64,000 nt of DNA, taken from assembly GCA_951799425.1 (NCBI GenBank), contig OX637395.1, positions 6,598,951 through 6,662,950 on the forward strand, given 5' to 3'. This document shows positions 1-11,974 of the stretch, in pieces (the first letter of the stretch is position 1; every line of letters starts with the position of its first letter). The notes under the pieces are model-generated. The model searched no databases, was not told the DNA's origin, and saw only the letters and a program-made list of their open reading frames with translations. The stretch comes from Ilex aquifolium. Taxonomy: Eukaryota; Streptophyta; Magnoliopsida; Aquifoliales; Aquifoliaceae. The position numbers and the translations under genes are program-made.

Positions 1-610
1 GAGTTGTGTCTGTTCATAGAGAACAGTTACACAAGTGGTGTCTTCTGACTTGCATTGAGTTGTGTCTGTTCATACTGAGTTGTGTCATTTAGTATAGTGG
101 CTGTCTGGAAAGTCACCAAAGTGTTTATAAATACTCAGGCTCATTACCATTCTGCATTCAATTCATTCATCAGTCTATATTCAGAGTTAAGCCAGACATT
201 AGTGCATAGCATTTCGGCATTAAGGCAATCTGTATTTGGAGAGAACACAACACAATTTTTGGTTCGCTGGACGAGTAGATTGGAGTGTTACTTCTGCTCG
301 TGTAAAGATCATTGTATCCTGGGAGGCAGACTCTTGATATTCCATAAGTACCGTGTGTGGGGGCGAAATCTGTCTTAAGGACATAGTGTCAAACACTAGC
401 CTTGATCTACCTAAAGTTCAATAACAGTTCATGTTCTGCAATCAGGTCAATATTTATATTGGTTATACAAACAGTTACTTGTAACTTTTTCGTGTAACTC
501 TTTTGTGTAATATTATTTCTGTGTAACTATTACGCACTTGATTGTTATTGTTTTGATTTACATTACATGTTTCAAATCAGAAATTTCAATAAATAATTTT
601 ATTATATTTG
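1..610 (+). mobile_element. Decayed LTR-like sequence (possible Copia solo LTR or 3' fragment)
   Basis: An 18-base segment beginning GAGTTGTGTCTG is repeated at 1-18 and 57-74, with a partial third copy near 76, as in an LTR U3 region. A TATA-like TATAAATA lies near 126-133, followed by a leader that includes ATTGTATCCTGGGAGGCAG, which resembles the R/U5 part of Copia LTRs. No primer-binding site, gag/pol frame or target duplication is visible, so this is at most a solo LTR or truncated end. The small ORF inside it does not resemble a protein I know. Confidence 0.35.
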
Positions 611-1440
611 AAATACCACAAACAACAGAACTTTCATCGGCCTTATTCTCGCTTTGTAGTATTCAAAGATCCTGCCAAGTAGAAATGTAGAATAATACTA
701 AATTCAACACCCTAAAAAAAAATGACAAATACCATTTTATACCCCAAATTTTTTTACAAATTTTACTTTACCCCTTTGGTTAGAAGTCTTTCTTTGGACC
801 TTCAATTCCTTTAAACAATAAAGATGTATCTAAATTAGGTAGTAAAACTAAACACCATCTAGTTAGGACACATTTATATTCTTTTGAGAAATTTAAAATG
901 CAATGTGAGACTTTTTATTTTTTAAGGGGGGCAAAAAGAAAAAATTTAAAGTTATGATCAAAGTGCCCTTACCTAACATATCCGTTTAGATCGTCCTTAA
1001 CTCCCATGTAGTTATTAAATACTTATAGCTCAAATCGAACAGTGGAGAATCCTCGTGGCCACTCTTAAAGATTATTACTTACCGGTCGTTTCACCCCTTT
1101 CCTCCAAACAAAAAAAAGTGCCCTTACCTTCCCCTCATGAAAAAAAGAAAAAGAAAAAAAGGGAGGTTTCTTTTAAGAATTAAAATATGGTCAAAAGCTG
1201 CCTATGTATCTAACCATATATGTTGAGCATATCGCGGCAAATCAGATAAAACTTCTCGGGGTTCCAAGTCTCTCCACAAGGAAGCTACAAATCTGCTCAC
1301 CTTCCTCCTCCTCTCTCTCTCTCTCTCTCTCTGCTCCACAAAAAGTAAACATCAGGGTAATCTCCAAACCCAATGATTCTTTTGATCAGTGCAACAAAAT
1401 CTATCTGTTTGTATATCATCCTATATGTCTAGTGGGTAGG
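611..1440. other. AT-rich intergenic DNA upstream of the SOSEKI gene
   Basis: No gene is supported here. The stretch holds homopolymer A/T runs and a (CT)n tract at about 1309-1332. The distal promoter of the downstream SOSEKI gene would lie in this region. Confidence 0.5.
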
Positions 1441-1452
1441 CCTGCACATTTT

Positions 1453-1458
1453 TATAAG
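1453..1458 (+). promoter_or_regulatory. Putative TATA box of the SOSEKI gene
   Basis: TATAAG in the context TTTTTATAAGTA lies about 205 bases before the ATG at 1658. A pyrimidine-rich (TC)n tract at 1505-1522 would fall in the 5'UTR. A good acceptor (TTTCTGCAG, ending at 1650) just before the ATG suggests a 5'UTR intron could also exist. Placement is from motif and spacing only. Confidence 0.35.
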
Positions 1459-1657
1459 TAGCATGTATTCATTTAAATAACACCCATAGTAAAACTCCAT
1501 GAATTCTCTCTCTCTCTCTCTCGGCTTTTTGTAGAGCAGGCCGGCATAGAAGAAATATATTTTTTTTCTTGGGTTTCATTTGGTGGAATTTGCCTAAAAA
1601 GTAGAACACTGTGTTCTTTGTTTTTGGTCTGCTCTGTCGCATTTCTGCAGAAGATTA

Positions 1658-4600
1658 ATGGAGGCCCAAGGTGGTGTCGAAATGAGGCGAATTCACATCA
1701 TTTATTTTCTTAGCCGAAGGGGTCGTATCGAGCATCCACATCTTGTTCGGGTCCATCATCTCTCTCGCAATGGCATCCGCCTGCGAGGTTCGTTGAGTTT
1801 AATTTTACAATATGAATAGTAATCTCGTGCACTTGGTCGCCTTTTTATACATGCAACTCTGTGTGTGCGTGTGCTTTTTGTTTGTGTTTGGGCTAATGAG
1901 GTTTGGTTTTTGCCATTAGATGTTAAGAGATGGCTTTCAGAATTGAGAGGAAAGGACATGCCAGAATCATTCACTTGGTCATACAAGAGGTAGACATTTA
2001 CATTCAATCCACAAGATTAAATTAACTATAAAATTTGTTAGACATTTCAGCCCGAGTTTGGGTTCGTTTGAATAATTTTTTAAACTCGTTTATTAAAATG
2101 TGCTCAATAAATTCAGGCTCAAGCTCACCAAATTCGGCTAAATTAACCCTCTTAGAGATTTCTTAGTACAAATTTTTTTGTATATCATTGCAAAGTTGGT
2201 TTTCATTGGTAACTCTTTGAGGAAGCTTGAATGAGAAGGCGGGTGTAGTACCTCGTGATCTCAAGTTTGAGGTCTCCACTTCCCCCAATAAGTTTGTCTT
2301 TACGAGTGATTACGAGCATTCGAAGTTTGTGTTAAAACCTCGGGTTTAAATTACTTGTGGTTAAGTTGATATTTTCACTGCTTGAAAGTGGTACGAAAAA
2401 TTATAAAATGTTATATGATATTAATCATCATTCCCAATTAATCTTGATTACAGGAAGTACAAGACAGGGTATGTATGGCAAGACTTGCTGGATGAGGATC
2501 TAATTACTCCAATCTCGGACAGTGAATATGTCCTCAAAGGATCCGAAATTACCTCCACCACCTCCTTTAACAATGGTGAATAAATTTTATTTCTTTTTAG
2601 TCAAACAATCAATTTACTTGATTTACTCCAACGCTATTATTATGATAATGTCACATCATTTGATCTATATTTCTGGTCTATTTTTTTTAATACGTTTGAA
2701 AAAGAGCAAATTATACTTTGACCCCCTTAACTGTTGACTCAATTTCACTTTATCTTTTGAACTATTGTACTTTTTACATTGCCCTCCAAACTATTTCAAT
2801 TGAGTTTACACTACCCTAAATGTAAACGTCCATCACCTTTTGGACAAAAAATATCAACGTGTCTAAGACAAAGTGAGAGACAACACATAGTTTGGGGGCA
2901 AAAAGAAATAATTTTTTCTCGAATTTGTAATAAACGTTAATAATTAGGATATTCTAAAACTAATAACATATATACTTGAAGGTGTAATATGAGAAACATG
3001 ATAGTTAAGAAGACAATATGAGAAAAGGGTAATATTTGGGGGGGTTAGATTGTAATTTAACCTTCAAGTTGAGGAGGACAAAGTGTAATTTTTGAAATTT
3101 ATTGCTTCCACAAAACAGATCTTATGTCTGGTGAAAAAAAAAATTGCAAGCAAAAAGAGGCAACCCTTAAGGATGAGGCCAAAGGCCACAAAGTCTCATC
3201 AAAAGAAAGAAATGGAAGACACCCACAAGCTAAAATCGATGTATCAACAAACACACCATGTGAAATCGAAGAAGAATCACCTCCATTCAGCTCGGAAACG
3301 TCAACGTTAACCGATGATTCGATAAAGTTCGAAGAAGACAAGGTTTTGAATGATACAACCAAACAAGAAACAGATGAACATGGAAACAAATTTGACAAAA
3401 ATTCTTCTGCTTTCTATTCAAGTCTTTTGAATAAGAAGAGGAAGAAGAAGAGGAATGGTTTTAATGTGGAGAAGGAAAGTACTTCGGCGGCCTCGTCGAC
3501 GTCGTCGGAAAATTCTTCTTTCATGAGGAGTAAGAGTTATTCCGGTGGAGCTTCTCATATGTTTCGGAATTTGATTACGTGTGGTGCTGTGGACACTAAT
3601 GACTCGGCCATGGTGATGATCAACCGGCGAAACAAAGCTTCTTTGAGTATTCCGACCGGTGAACGGTCTAGTAACTCATCGGAGATTGTGAAGAGAGAGA
3701 AGTTGGGTGGCTCTGAAAGGATCTTTGGGACTCCACGGAACCAACAGCAACATAGTGGCAGGTACATTAGATTCAAATACATTACTCGGGTTAATTGATT
3801 GTTTCTGAAAAAAAATTTAATTTAATTTTTTTGAATTTCTTTTAAGTAAGCTGATAATCGAGTCGAACTTTGCGAGTTTGAGTCGAGTTTGTCGAGCTCG
3901 TTTTTCGTAACGAGCCTAAAAAAATTTTCAAGTTCGACTTGTTTAGAAAATGAGCCAAACTCGAGTCGAGTTCAAGTAACTCGACTATTTTACATTTAAG
4001 CGAGCTTGAATCGAATATTTTAAACTCGTTTTTCTAAACAAGTTTACAAAATTGTTCAAACTCGAATCATTTAAAACACGAATCAAGCTCAAGTCTAGTC
4101 CTATTCAAACCGAACTCGAGTCGAGTTCCATTTGAGCTGAGTTCAAGTAACTCGGCTCAATTATCAACACTACCTTTAAGCTACATATTTATACAATTTT
4201 GAGGATGAATTTTAGTGCAACGGTAAAACAATATCATTATGGGTTGGGCATTCTTGATAGCCCAACAGCCAACTAGGTCATGGGCCGCCCTTGTGTCTCA
4301 CAATACAGTCCATAGCAGACTATTTACCTTTTTGCCCACTAAAATTGACAGATTGGCCCATTAATAAGGCCCACAGAAGACCCACTAGGCGGTGAAATGA
4401 CGAGCCTGTAGGTTTGATAAGACCATAGTTATCAGAATTCACTAAATTCTTGATGAACTACAATCTGAATATATCGATCCCAAATAGAGTGAATTCGCGA
4501 TCCAGCTCATCAAAATGTATGATCTGAAATTGTACATGTAATACAAATATAAATACATATTAATTAACTATGTGTATATTAATTTATAATTATATATTAT

Positions 4601-5785
4601 TTTAGATAATAGAAAATCGAACACAAATATAAGCTAAATGATAACTGATTTAGTGTTTATGAATATTTTATAATATATAATGGTGTATAGTTGTGAAAAT
4701 AATATAGATAAGTCTTTCAAAACGAATTGCGATAAAAAATACCGTATTAACTAAGTCTATCCTCATTATCTGTGCTCGTGTTGTGTACTAAAGTGACCCA
4801 CGATCCAAATAACATTAGATATGACCCCTCGACAATCCTTACATATCATTAAAATTATGTATATATGATTCTCTTTAATCCAATAGTAGTGCGAGGCTAT
4901 GAACTGAAATTTTATTTATTTATTGTAGATGTATTTAGTATGTATTTATCGTAAATATATGAATGTGGTGCAGGAAAAGCTGTGATGGAGTAATGGATGC
5001 AAGGAAGAATAAGAAGAGTGAATTCAGCAACGAAAAAACTGCCAACCTTGTGAATAGGCCAAATTGCTCGTAAGTACTGCAATTATTGATAGCCAACCAA
5101 TTCGCCCCTTTACTTTTATGGTTTTAGCGGAAGTGCCCCCGTGACGAGAAATTTTTGTATGTGTTTAACACACACATAACAATTGTGTATTCTTAATGAG
5201 TGACCGACACTAATCACTTTATTAAAATTTTTATAAATAAAATCAACTTTTTTCGCCCCCACAAACTACTTTTGTGGTAACTTTTCATTGGGTGTGCACA
5301 CCATATGACACTGTCATCTAGTGTGTTAAACATATTCAAATTTTTATTGAATTATCTCCCTTGTTACATACTTAAATTGCACTATGCTCTTGCCAATAAT
5401 ATGATTCTATGATTTAGTATTGATTGGAGTTTCGTGTATTAGTCTATTAGACACGTAGTGATTGGAGTGTCGGGTATTAGACTCCCCTATAATTTGAACA
5501 GAATTCTTCTTGCATAGATATCAGTATGCAAACCCTTTCTGAACTTCTCATTTTTAGCAGAAACAGAAAGTGACAAAAAATATGCATATGTGATGCAGGC
5601 AGTGTGGGAAGCCATTCAAGCCAGAGAAACTGCCCACACATATGAAGTCCTGCAGGGGAATGAAAGCCTTAGCCAAGGGTGCAAGTCCTGCTACTTCTGC
5701 TACCACAGCTGAGAAGACACCACAGACAACAATGAATTCTACTCATCAGGGCTCAGTTTTTGGCCATTACTTGACTACTAACTGA
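1658..5785 (+). CDS. SOK: SOSEKI (DUF966) polarity protein, 415 aa, six coding exons
   Basis: Exons 1658-1787, 1920-1989, 2454-2575, 3119-3761, 4974-5069 and 5599-5785 join in frame to 1248 nt including TGA. Residues about 9-99 form the conserved N-terminal SOSEKI domain: [19 protein letters not shown] at 11-29, [14 protein letters not shown] at 41-54, [16 protein letters not shown] at 63-78 and YVLKGSEI at 92-99. This fold is DIX-like and polymerises; in Arabidopsis SOSEKI proteins gather at cell edges and mark polarity axes (family knowledge). The middle, mostly exon 4, is Ser/Lys/Glu-rich and low in complexity. The C-terminus carries a zinc-finger-like C353-x2-C356-x11-H368-x3-C372 followed by RGMKA, also typical of SOSEKI proteins. 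The start is the first ATG in frame with the domain. Intron 3 holds a MITE and intron 4 a TCGAG-rich repeat. No frameshift or stop was seen. Which SOK paralogue it is cannot be told by eye. Confidence 0.93.
2705..3094. mobile_element. MULE-type MITE in intron 3 of the SOSEKI gene
   Basis: The ends are inverted copies: AAATTATACTTTGACCCCC on the left matches the complement of the right end (AAATTACACTTTGTCCTCC), with further similarity inward. It has no coding capacity. The terminal pattern (taaattaYac... with C-runs) is shared with the elements at 55012-55359 and 19876-21661, so they belong to related families. A target duplication is not clear here. The element ends about 25 bases before the exon 4 acceptor, so it supplies much of the sequence near that splice site. 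Confidence 0.6.
3850..4160. repeat. Degenerate TCGAG/CTCGAGT palindromic repeat in SOSEKI intron 4
   Basis: Short units such as GAGTCGAGTT, CGAGCTCG, ACTCGAGTCGAG and CAAGTAACTCG recur in both orientations over about 300 bases. No open frame or clear ends. It is probably a decayed repeat element; its family is not recognised. Confidence 0.45.
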
Positions 5786-7005
5786 ATGGTAGTCACTTCT
5801 TTAATGATTTTTCTTCCTGGATTCTTTGTGAAAGAGCTTTAACATTTCATAATCTGTTGGTGTTTCTCAATGTAAAGTGACAAAGGGTAGCATAGGCAGA
5901 GATGGTGATGGAGGTACAAGATGTTGAATTTGCTTCTCTTTTCTTTACTGTTAGACATTGAGCTTCAGAACTGAAACTTCAACCATCACCAGACCAAAAA
6001 AATGAAAGAAAAAAACAAGTCTGTTTGGTTTGCATCTCAAAAAATAATATTCGAAAACTTGTTATGGGAAAAGTTTTAGAAAACTATTTTTGGTATTTTT
6101 TGTATCGCATAACTTGTTTGGTTATATGATTCCAAAATAGTTCTACGAAATAGAAAACATTAAAACTTGTTTGGATAGTAACCGAACAATGAAAACAAAA
6201 ATGCGGTAGTGGTGGTGTGGTAGATGTGGTGATGGAAGTGTGGTGACAGTGGGAGTATGGTGGTGGTGGTGGTGGTGGTGTGGTGTGGTGTGTGTTGGTG
6301 TTGGTGGGAGTGTGGTGGTGTTAATGGAAGTGCGGTGGTGTTGGTGGAAAGGTGATGGTGGGTGGTGGTAGGAGTGTGGTGGTGATGGTGGTGGAAGTGT
6401 GGTGGTGGTGTAAGTGTGGTGGTGGTGGTGTTTTCTAAATTCCAAAAGATTGTTTCCAAAAACACACAAAATAGCTCTAACTTGTCTGAATCTATCCAAT
6501 TTTTGTTCTTAGTTTTCAAAAAACAATAATTAAAAACAGTTGGTCAAATAGCTTTTCTTTCAAAAACTATTTTCGAAAACAAAAAACAGTTTCCATCACC
6601 TGACTTACTGCAAAATGATTTTGGCATAGATGGTCTGTAATCTCAACACTACATTTCAAACTACAAATAAAAGAAAGGAAAAATTCATATATCAGAAATT
6701 CTGAGAAATATCAGGCAGAAGGGAGATAGAACATAAGGAACCAACTTCCCCTGTCCAGAATACACTTCATGATAAAAGAGATACAAACTAAAGTCATTGG
6801 CATTTTACTGCTATCTTCGTTAATGGAAGTTAGAAACACATTTGGAACAATGGTAATGATGTCATATGATTTCAGGTACATTTGCGACGAAAACTCTCCA
6901 ACAAAAAAGGTTTGTAACTGTATTGCAAGTTTTAGATCTGCAATTCATATGGATCAGTCCTAAATTGTGTTCTCATCTAATGCTGTCAGTCTGTACCTCG
7001 TCTAA
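5786..7005. repeat. Convergent 3' intergenic region with a GTGG-repeat core (about 6200-6440)
   Basis: The SOSEKI 3'UTR runs on from 5786. From about 6018 to 6600 the sequence has TGTTTGG-like and AAAACTATTTTYG-like motifs on both sides of a core of (GTG/GGT) repeats at about 6200-6440, possibly a non-autonomous TIR element, although target duplications were not found. The long His/Pro/Thr ORFs on the minus strand here are translations of the simple repeat, not genes. The final part, to 7005, would hold the 3'UTR of the minus-strand DUF936 gene. Confidence 0.4.
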
Positions 7006-10000
7006 CTACCTACGTGCAACAATGGTGGAATCAACATGCTCCAGTAGAAACCCATATAACTTCTTCTTCAAGCCTTTAATTTTCTCATTAACCGCATTTC
7101 CATTCCCAGATGAGTCATCCAACCACTGATTAACCCTTTTAAGTTGCCCAAGAAGGCCTGCAACTTCAGAACCTCCTTCCCCGTTCCTCAATCCAAATCC
7201 CTTGTTCAAGGAATCCTCCAAATAATTCAAGAACCATGAGCGAGATGCTAAGAGCAGTTTCCCTGCCAAATTGGATGCCTCCCGTAATCCATTTCCCTTA
7301 GACCACTCTTCCCTTTCAATGTTTGAGTTCTTTGAGGTTGAAAGACGGCATCTAGAATTAGATGGTAACACCTTTGCACTTGAATTTGTTTTGGAAGCAC
7401 CACGGTTGGTAGGACTTTGCTTGTTTTGAGGTGAATGGTTCTCAGACTCTATTTTCTTAGGGGTACTTTCTAAGACAACATAATGACATTTGTCACCATC
7501 CGAAACATCCCTCTTGTCTTCCCTTGCGAACAAACAAAACTTGGAAAGATCAGACTGCACCGCAGCTTGCAGCCACGATGTGGAATTTTTATTCACTGTA
7601 TCTCTAAATGTTTCTGGCAGTGGAGACTGCAAGGCAAGAGCTTCAGGAAACCTGATGCTGAGCAATGTATCAATAACAACTGCTGCTTTCTGTATACTCT
7701 GATGCAAGTCCAAAAATTGTTCAACTAGTGTTCCAGCAGAACCTTGCTGAGAAGACGTACAAAACTCTGCAAACATGCTGGATGCAGGAAAATAAATCAT
7801 CTTCACTAGTAAACTAGAACAGAAATAAACTAAGGAAAAAAACATCTATTGTCTATAAGCATTTAATGCAATGGTTACAACATGTATACCAAGTACATGA
7901 TCAGTTGTTTCAGAGAAAAATATTGTCCAACAAAAATACGGAGAAGCATCGTTCTTGAAAAATGGAACATAAAATGTTTCCATGAGTTTTGTCTTGTTAA
8001 AGAGGACAGAAAAGTTAGCCTGATTTCATCATGCCAAAGATGACAGAACACCTTATTAATTATTTTCTGACTATTTGAAGATAATGTTATAACATCGTTC
8101 CAGAAAAAATGATTTGTGTCCCAACAGATTCCACAGGCTGAGAAACATGGGCAGACTTGGGACACAGACTGGACGCCAACATGCACAGAAAGTCCTAAAA
8201 AGTAGAGCACCGACGCGGCAAGGATGTGGCCAGATTACCACTCAAAGAGATTAGGTGCTAAAGGAGACGTTGCATAACTTGGTATTGTCATCTCCAAGGC
8301 CACAAAATCGACTAGTTGATCTCCTTGAGGGCTATAAGCAACTCAATTGTTGTCCTGGCATGACATTTTTGCAACAACAAACTTCACAGTGAAAAATCAC
8401 AGGGCTATAAGCTACACTACAACCTACTAAATGAAGTTCAACATCAAGACTGGAGGGGCTGAAAGTAACTTTAAAAATATAAATGGTCAACATGAATGTT
8501 ATGACAAGAAAAGATGAAAGCCCCATCAACTCGACAATTGAAGAAATGTTAATCATACTGTAACTTTTACTTCTGTTATGTACCATAATGTATTAGAAGT
8601 GTGTAGTTAATCAGTGACAGAAAGGTGGCTAAGGTATGATAAGAGCAAAACTACCACTTTGCATAGCCAATCATCGAGATTGTAACACCTGACAAGGAAG
8701 ACCAACCACCTAAACATTGCCAAAATGCCATAATTACACTTCCAAAAACAAAGAATACAAAAGCCCTGTTAGCAGCCATGTCGAGTACACTCGTATTTCG
8801 ACCTTTTAAAACGATCGTAAAACCAACCATGATTTACTGTAAAATATGCAGATACATTAAGAGAGAAACATGAATAGAAGATGAGTATCACTCAATAAAA
8901 TCTTGCAGCGGACGAGTGGCAAAAATTAGAATGACTATACCACTACACACACACAAACAGGGAGAGAATCAGTTGCATTATGTACAATGGAAATCAGTGA
9001 CAAAATCGGTGAAACAATTATGGTATTGCAGAATTGCATAATGACAAAACATACATTATAAACTCAAAAATGATGTAGGATACCAAACAACAGATGATAT
9101 TGTGTTGAATCAAGTAAACATGCCAGGTAAAACCATATTTGCTTAAATATTGTAGTTTGTTGCATGGACAAGCATTACAACAACCACAGCAAAAACAAAG
9201 ACAATAAGAATATGAGAAGATCAACAGCATACCTCATGCATCGAATGACACCCTCTCCAGCAGTTGCTTCTTCAAGTGCACTTACAGCAGTAAAAAACGC
9301 AACATTTCTATTGCATACAGTTTCCTGAAACACCACCATATTACAAAAATATCAAGATTTTGGTGTACTATGGATTAACTAGATTTAGCAATAAATGTCT
9401 CTCATACCTTTCCAAGTTCCCTCATAGTAGTTGGAAGTGAATCCCAGGAAATCTTCTGGTCAGACCAAGTTCTTGAATTGATGGGAACCTTAATAAGATT
9501 ACTCGGAATAGCGGCATCAACTGATGACTTCAAATCCTTTTTTACAGGCTTGATAAGCAATTTCTGAGGAACTATTACGTTCTTGTTTTTAAGGGGTGAA
9601 ATGCCACAACTTGGATGTTCCGGTGTTGAATTCTTCTCAGAAGAAGCCTTCTTATTGGAAAGAACCTTCAAAAGAACAAAAAGAACAATTAACACAACCC
9701 CCAAAAAGTCAAACACGAGATGCATATGAAGCATATTTACCAAAGCAGAATTAGAGGCAAACCATAGGTACAACACTTCATTCATTGTTTTGGTCAAGTA
9801 AGAAACTCGAAGCAGATCAGATATATGTCTGTAGCCTTTCATGGATGTGAAATCTAAGGACATCTATTAGAACAAAATCTTCAGTAAATTAATCATAGAC
9901 TAACTTTAGTTATGTCCTAATAATGAAAGAGGATATTAACTTCGAAGCGTCACAGCTTCATGTTTTTTTCCCTGACAGTTAACAAGGTTTCTTGCTTCTT

Positions 10001-11565
10001 CATGAATATGGAAATACTAGACAGAGTGTCTGAAGCAATTACCCTGATTGAAAAATCAAACTTCCAAAACGAAGGGGGAAAGTAGCAAGTGAGAGAGAGG
10101 GGTTTTGGCTGAGGATGAGGATGAGGTTTATTTTTTTTCCAGAAGTGCTAAACTTTCAGCCATAAACATAAAGCACCAGTTAAAAATAGTTTCTGGGTCT
10201 GGGTAAAATGCATAGGATGATGACTACCAGAGTTCAACTGAAGGCAGAAGAAATGCCAAAGTATCTAGAGCAAAAGACACCAGATATAGAGAATGAAAAC
10301 AGAGAAAACAAACTAAACCAAACCAAACCAAGCCTTATGTCCCAATTATTTGGGCTCAGCTATATGAGTCCGTCTTCACCATTTCGGTCAGCTCATGTAA
10401 GTTAAATAAAACAGAGAACAATAATACCCCAAAAAAAATCTGGTGAAGAAACAGTTCTAAAGGTATCCAAAATGCAACCCAATACATGCAGAGCACAGAA
10501 ACATAATCGAATTATATACAAATCTATCTACAGAATAACACAACTTACAGAAGCAGGGTCACGAGAACTGAAACTCTCCTTCAACTTGGACCGCGAAACC
10601 GGCCGAACCCCATTCTTAGTCGCCGGACCCCGATCCCAACCCTTTCTCCCAGAATCCAAACTCAACCTCCTCAAATCCAAACCCTCCTCCTTCCCATTCC
10701 CCAACGAAAGCCTCCGAGACTTCGATTCTTCACTCACCTTTGGCTTCAGAGTCGGATTCGCCTCCATCTTCTTCATCTTCGACTTCGGCTTCACCTTCGA
10801 AAAATCAACACGAGTCCTTATTTGCAGCAAATCGCTGGAAATCAAATCCTTCGGATCTCCGACGCATGGCCGCCTATTCGGCACCGGCTTTACACCACGA
10901 AGTACTGGAACAGGAGAGCCCGAGTCGAGCCGAGTCACGTGAATGAACTGACCGAGTTGGATTTTATCACTGAGTACCAGGTCTAAGTCTTCTTCTGATA
11001 CTGATACGTACGCCGAATGAACCGAGTCCGAAACTCTCAGAAAGAACCCTCTGTTTTTCCATGGATCACCATCAACTCCGGCGAGCGACGGCAAAATGCC
11101 GATAACCTGCACACAATGAATAAATGGTATGCTTCAAAATCTTGAAACTATGGCTAAAAATGATGATTACCCAGTTCGATAATCGATTATTCCCAGTTCA
11201 TCGAGCTATGAGAGACATCAACTGGGTAAAAATCTAACATAAAGAAACCTGAGTATGGGCATGAAGGGAGGGTATGCTTCAAAATCTTCAAACTATTGCT
11301 GAAACTGGTCATTACCCAGTTCGATTATCGATTATTCCCCTTAATAGAAGGTGCTGGATAGAACAAAGTGACTACCCAGATTCAAACTCATTGAATTGAT
11401 AAACAGAGTATGCCACCTATTCCAAGGGAAAAATGTACCAAAATGTGACAGATTTCTGATACTTGCCTGTAAAAGGGCGGAGCGGTGGTCGCCGGTGACT
11501 TTGACGTCCTTGTTTTCTACATTTTGGAGGAGTTTGGACAAAATGCCTGGGGTTAGAGAGGCCAT
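7006..11565 (-). CDS. DUF936 family protein (CORD-type microtubule-associated), 592 aa, five exons
   Basis: Exons on the minus strand: 11565-11467, 11106-10549, 9665-9408, 9324-9233 and 7777-7006 (stop TAG 7008-7006). They sum to 1779 nt in frame. The protein opens [14 protein letters not shown], the usual start of the plant DUF936 family, followed by [51 protein letters not shown] and a Pro-Arg/Gly-Asp segment, all family hallmarks. A Ser/Lys-rich basic linker follows (about residues 130-270). The C-terminal part (exons 4-5) has [39 protein letters not shown] and a final [13 protein letters not shown] helix, also conserved. Members named CORD1/CORD2 in Arabidopsis bind and disorder cortical microtubules during xylem wall patterning (family knowledge); the same role here is inference. 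The first intron uses a GC donor. No broken frame. Confidence 0.92.
10305..10405. repeat. Short dispersed element with CCCAA-TTGGG stem, intron 2 of the DUF936 gene
   Basis: The stretch AAGCCTTATGTCCCAATTAT then TTGGGCTCAGCTATATGAG resembles a widespread short plant element that has a small hairpin followed by a GGCTAYATG motif. A weaker relative may be present at about 32365-32410. It carries no coding capacity. The class is uncertain (SINE tail or MITE fragment). Confidence 0.35.
11465..11466 (-). promoter_or_regulatory. Non-canonical GC 5' splice site of DUF936 intron 1
   Basis: On the minus strand exon 1 ends CTTTTACAG and the intron begins GCAAGTAT, the consensus for plant GC-AG introns (CAG|GCAAGT). 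The acceptor TGTGCAG lies just before 11106. Joining them keeps phase 0 and restores the family peptide LLQ-VIG; no GT donor nearby does so. Confidence 0.8.
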
Positions 11566-11974
11566 TGTTGTGTGGTATGGAGAAGAAAAGGGTTTGTATG
11601 AAGATAAAGGAAGTAAGTTAGCAATGTAGACGCTACTGCCACCACCATGGCAGAGGGGGGTGAGGGTGGTGGTGATGGTACTAGATTGGGGATTTAGATT
11701 AGAAAGTGCTGTGGCCTGCGGGTGATGGTGAGGTAAACGAAAAAAGGACGTCGCGTAGCGAATCTCAATATGACATTGGAGAGATCGCTTTCTTTTGATG
11801 AGGGGTAAACAAGTGTCGAATGGGGATGTGATGTGTGGTGGCAGAGGTGCAGGTAAATGGCAGAGGGGAGAGAGAGAGAGAGAGGAAAACGGCGCAGGTT
11901 ACCAGGTTTACACTGAAAGGAAGCAGACAACTGCCAACGACCTAATGGGGGACAAGATTCAAAAGAATAGATTT
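11566..11974 (-). promoter_or_regulatory. 5'UTR and proximal promoter of the DUF936 gene
   Basis: Sequence upstream of the minus-strand ATG. It has a GGTGGTGGTGATGG tract (about 11665-11680) and a (GA)n run at about 11868-11884, which reads as CT-rich on the transcribed strand and is common in plant 5' leaders. No clear TATA box was assigned. The small ORFs here are not convincing. Confidence 0.4.

Noticed and set aside
82-378. 98-residue ORF near the window start
   Set aside because: No recognisable features and it lies within the LTR-like sequence.
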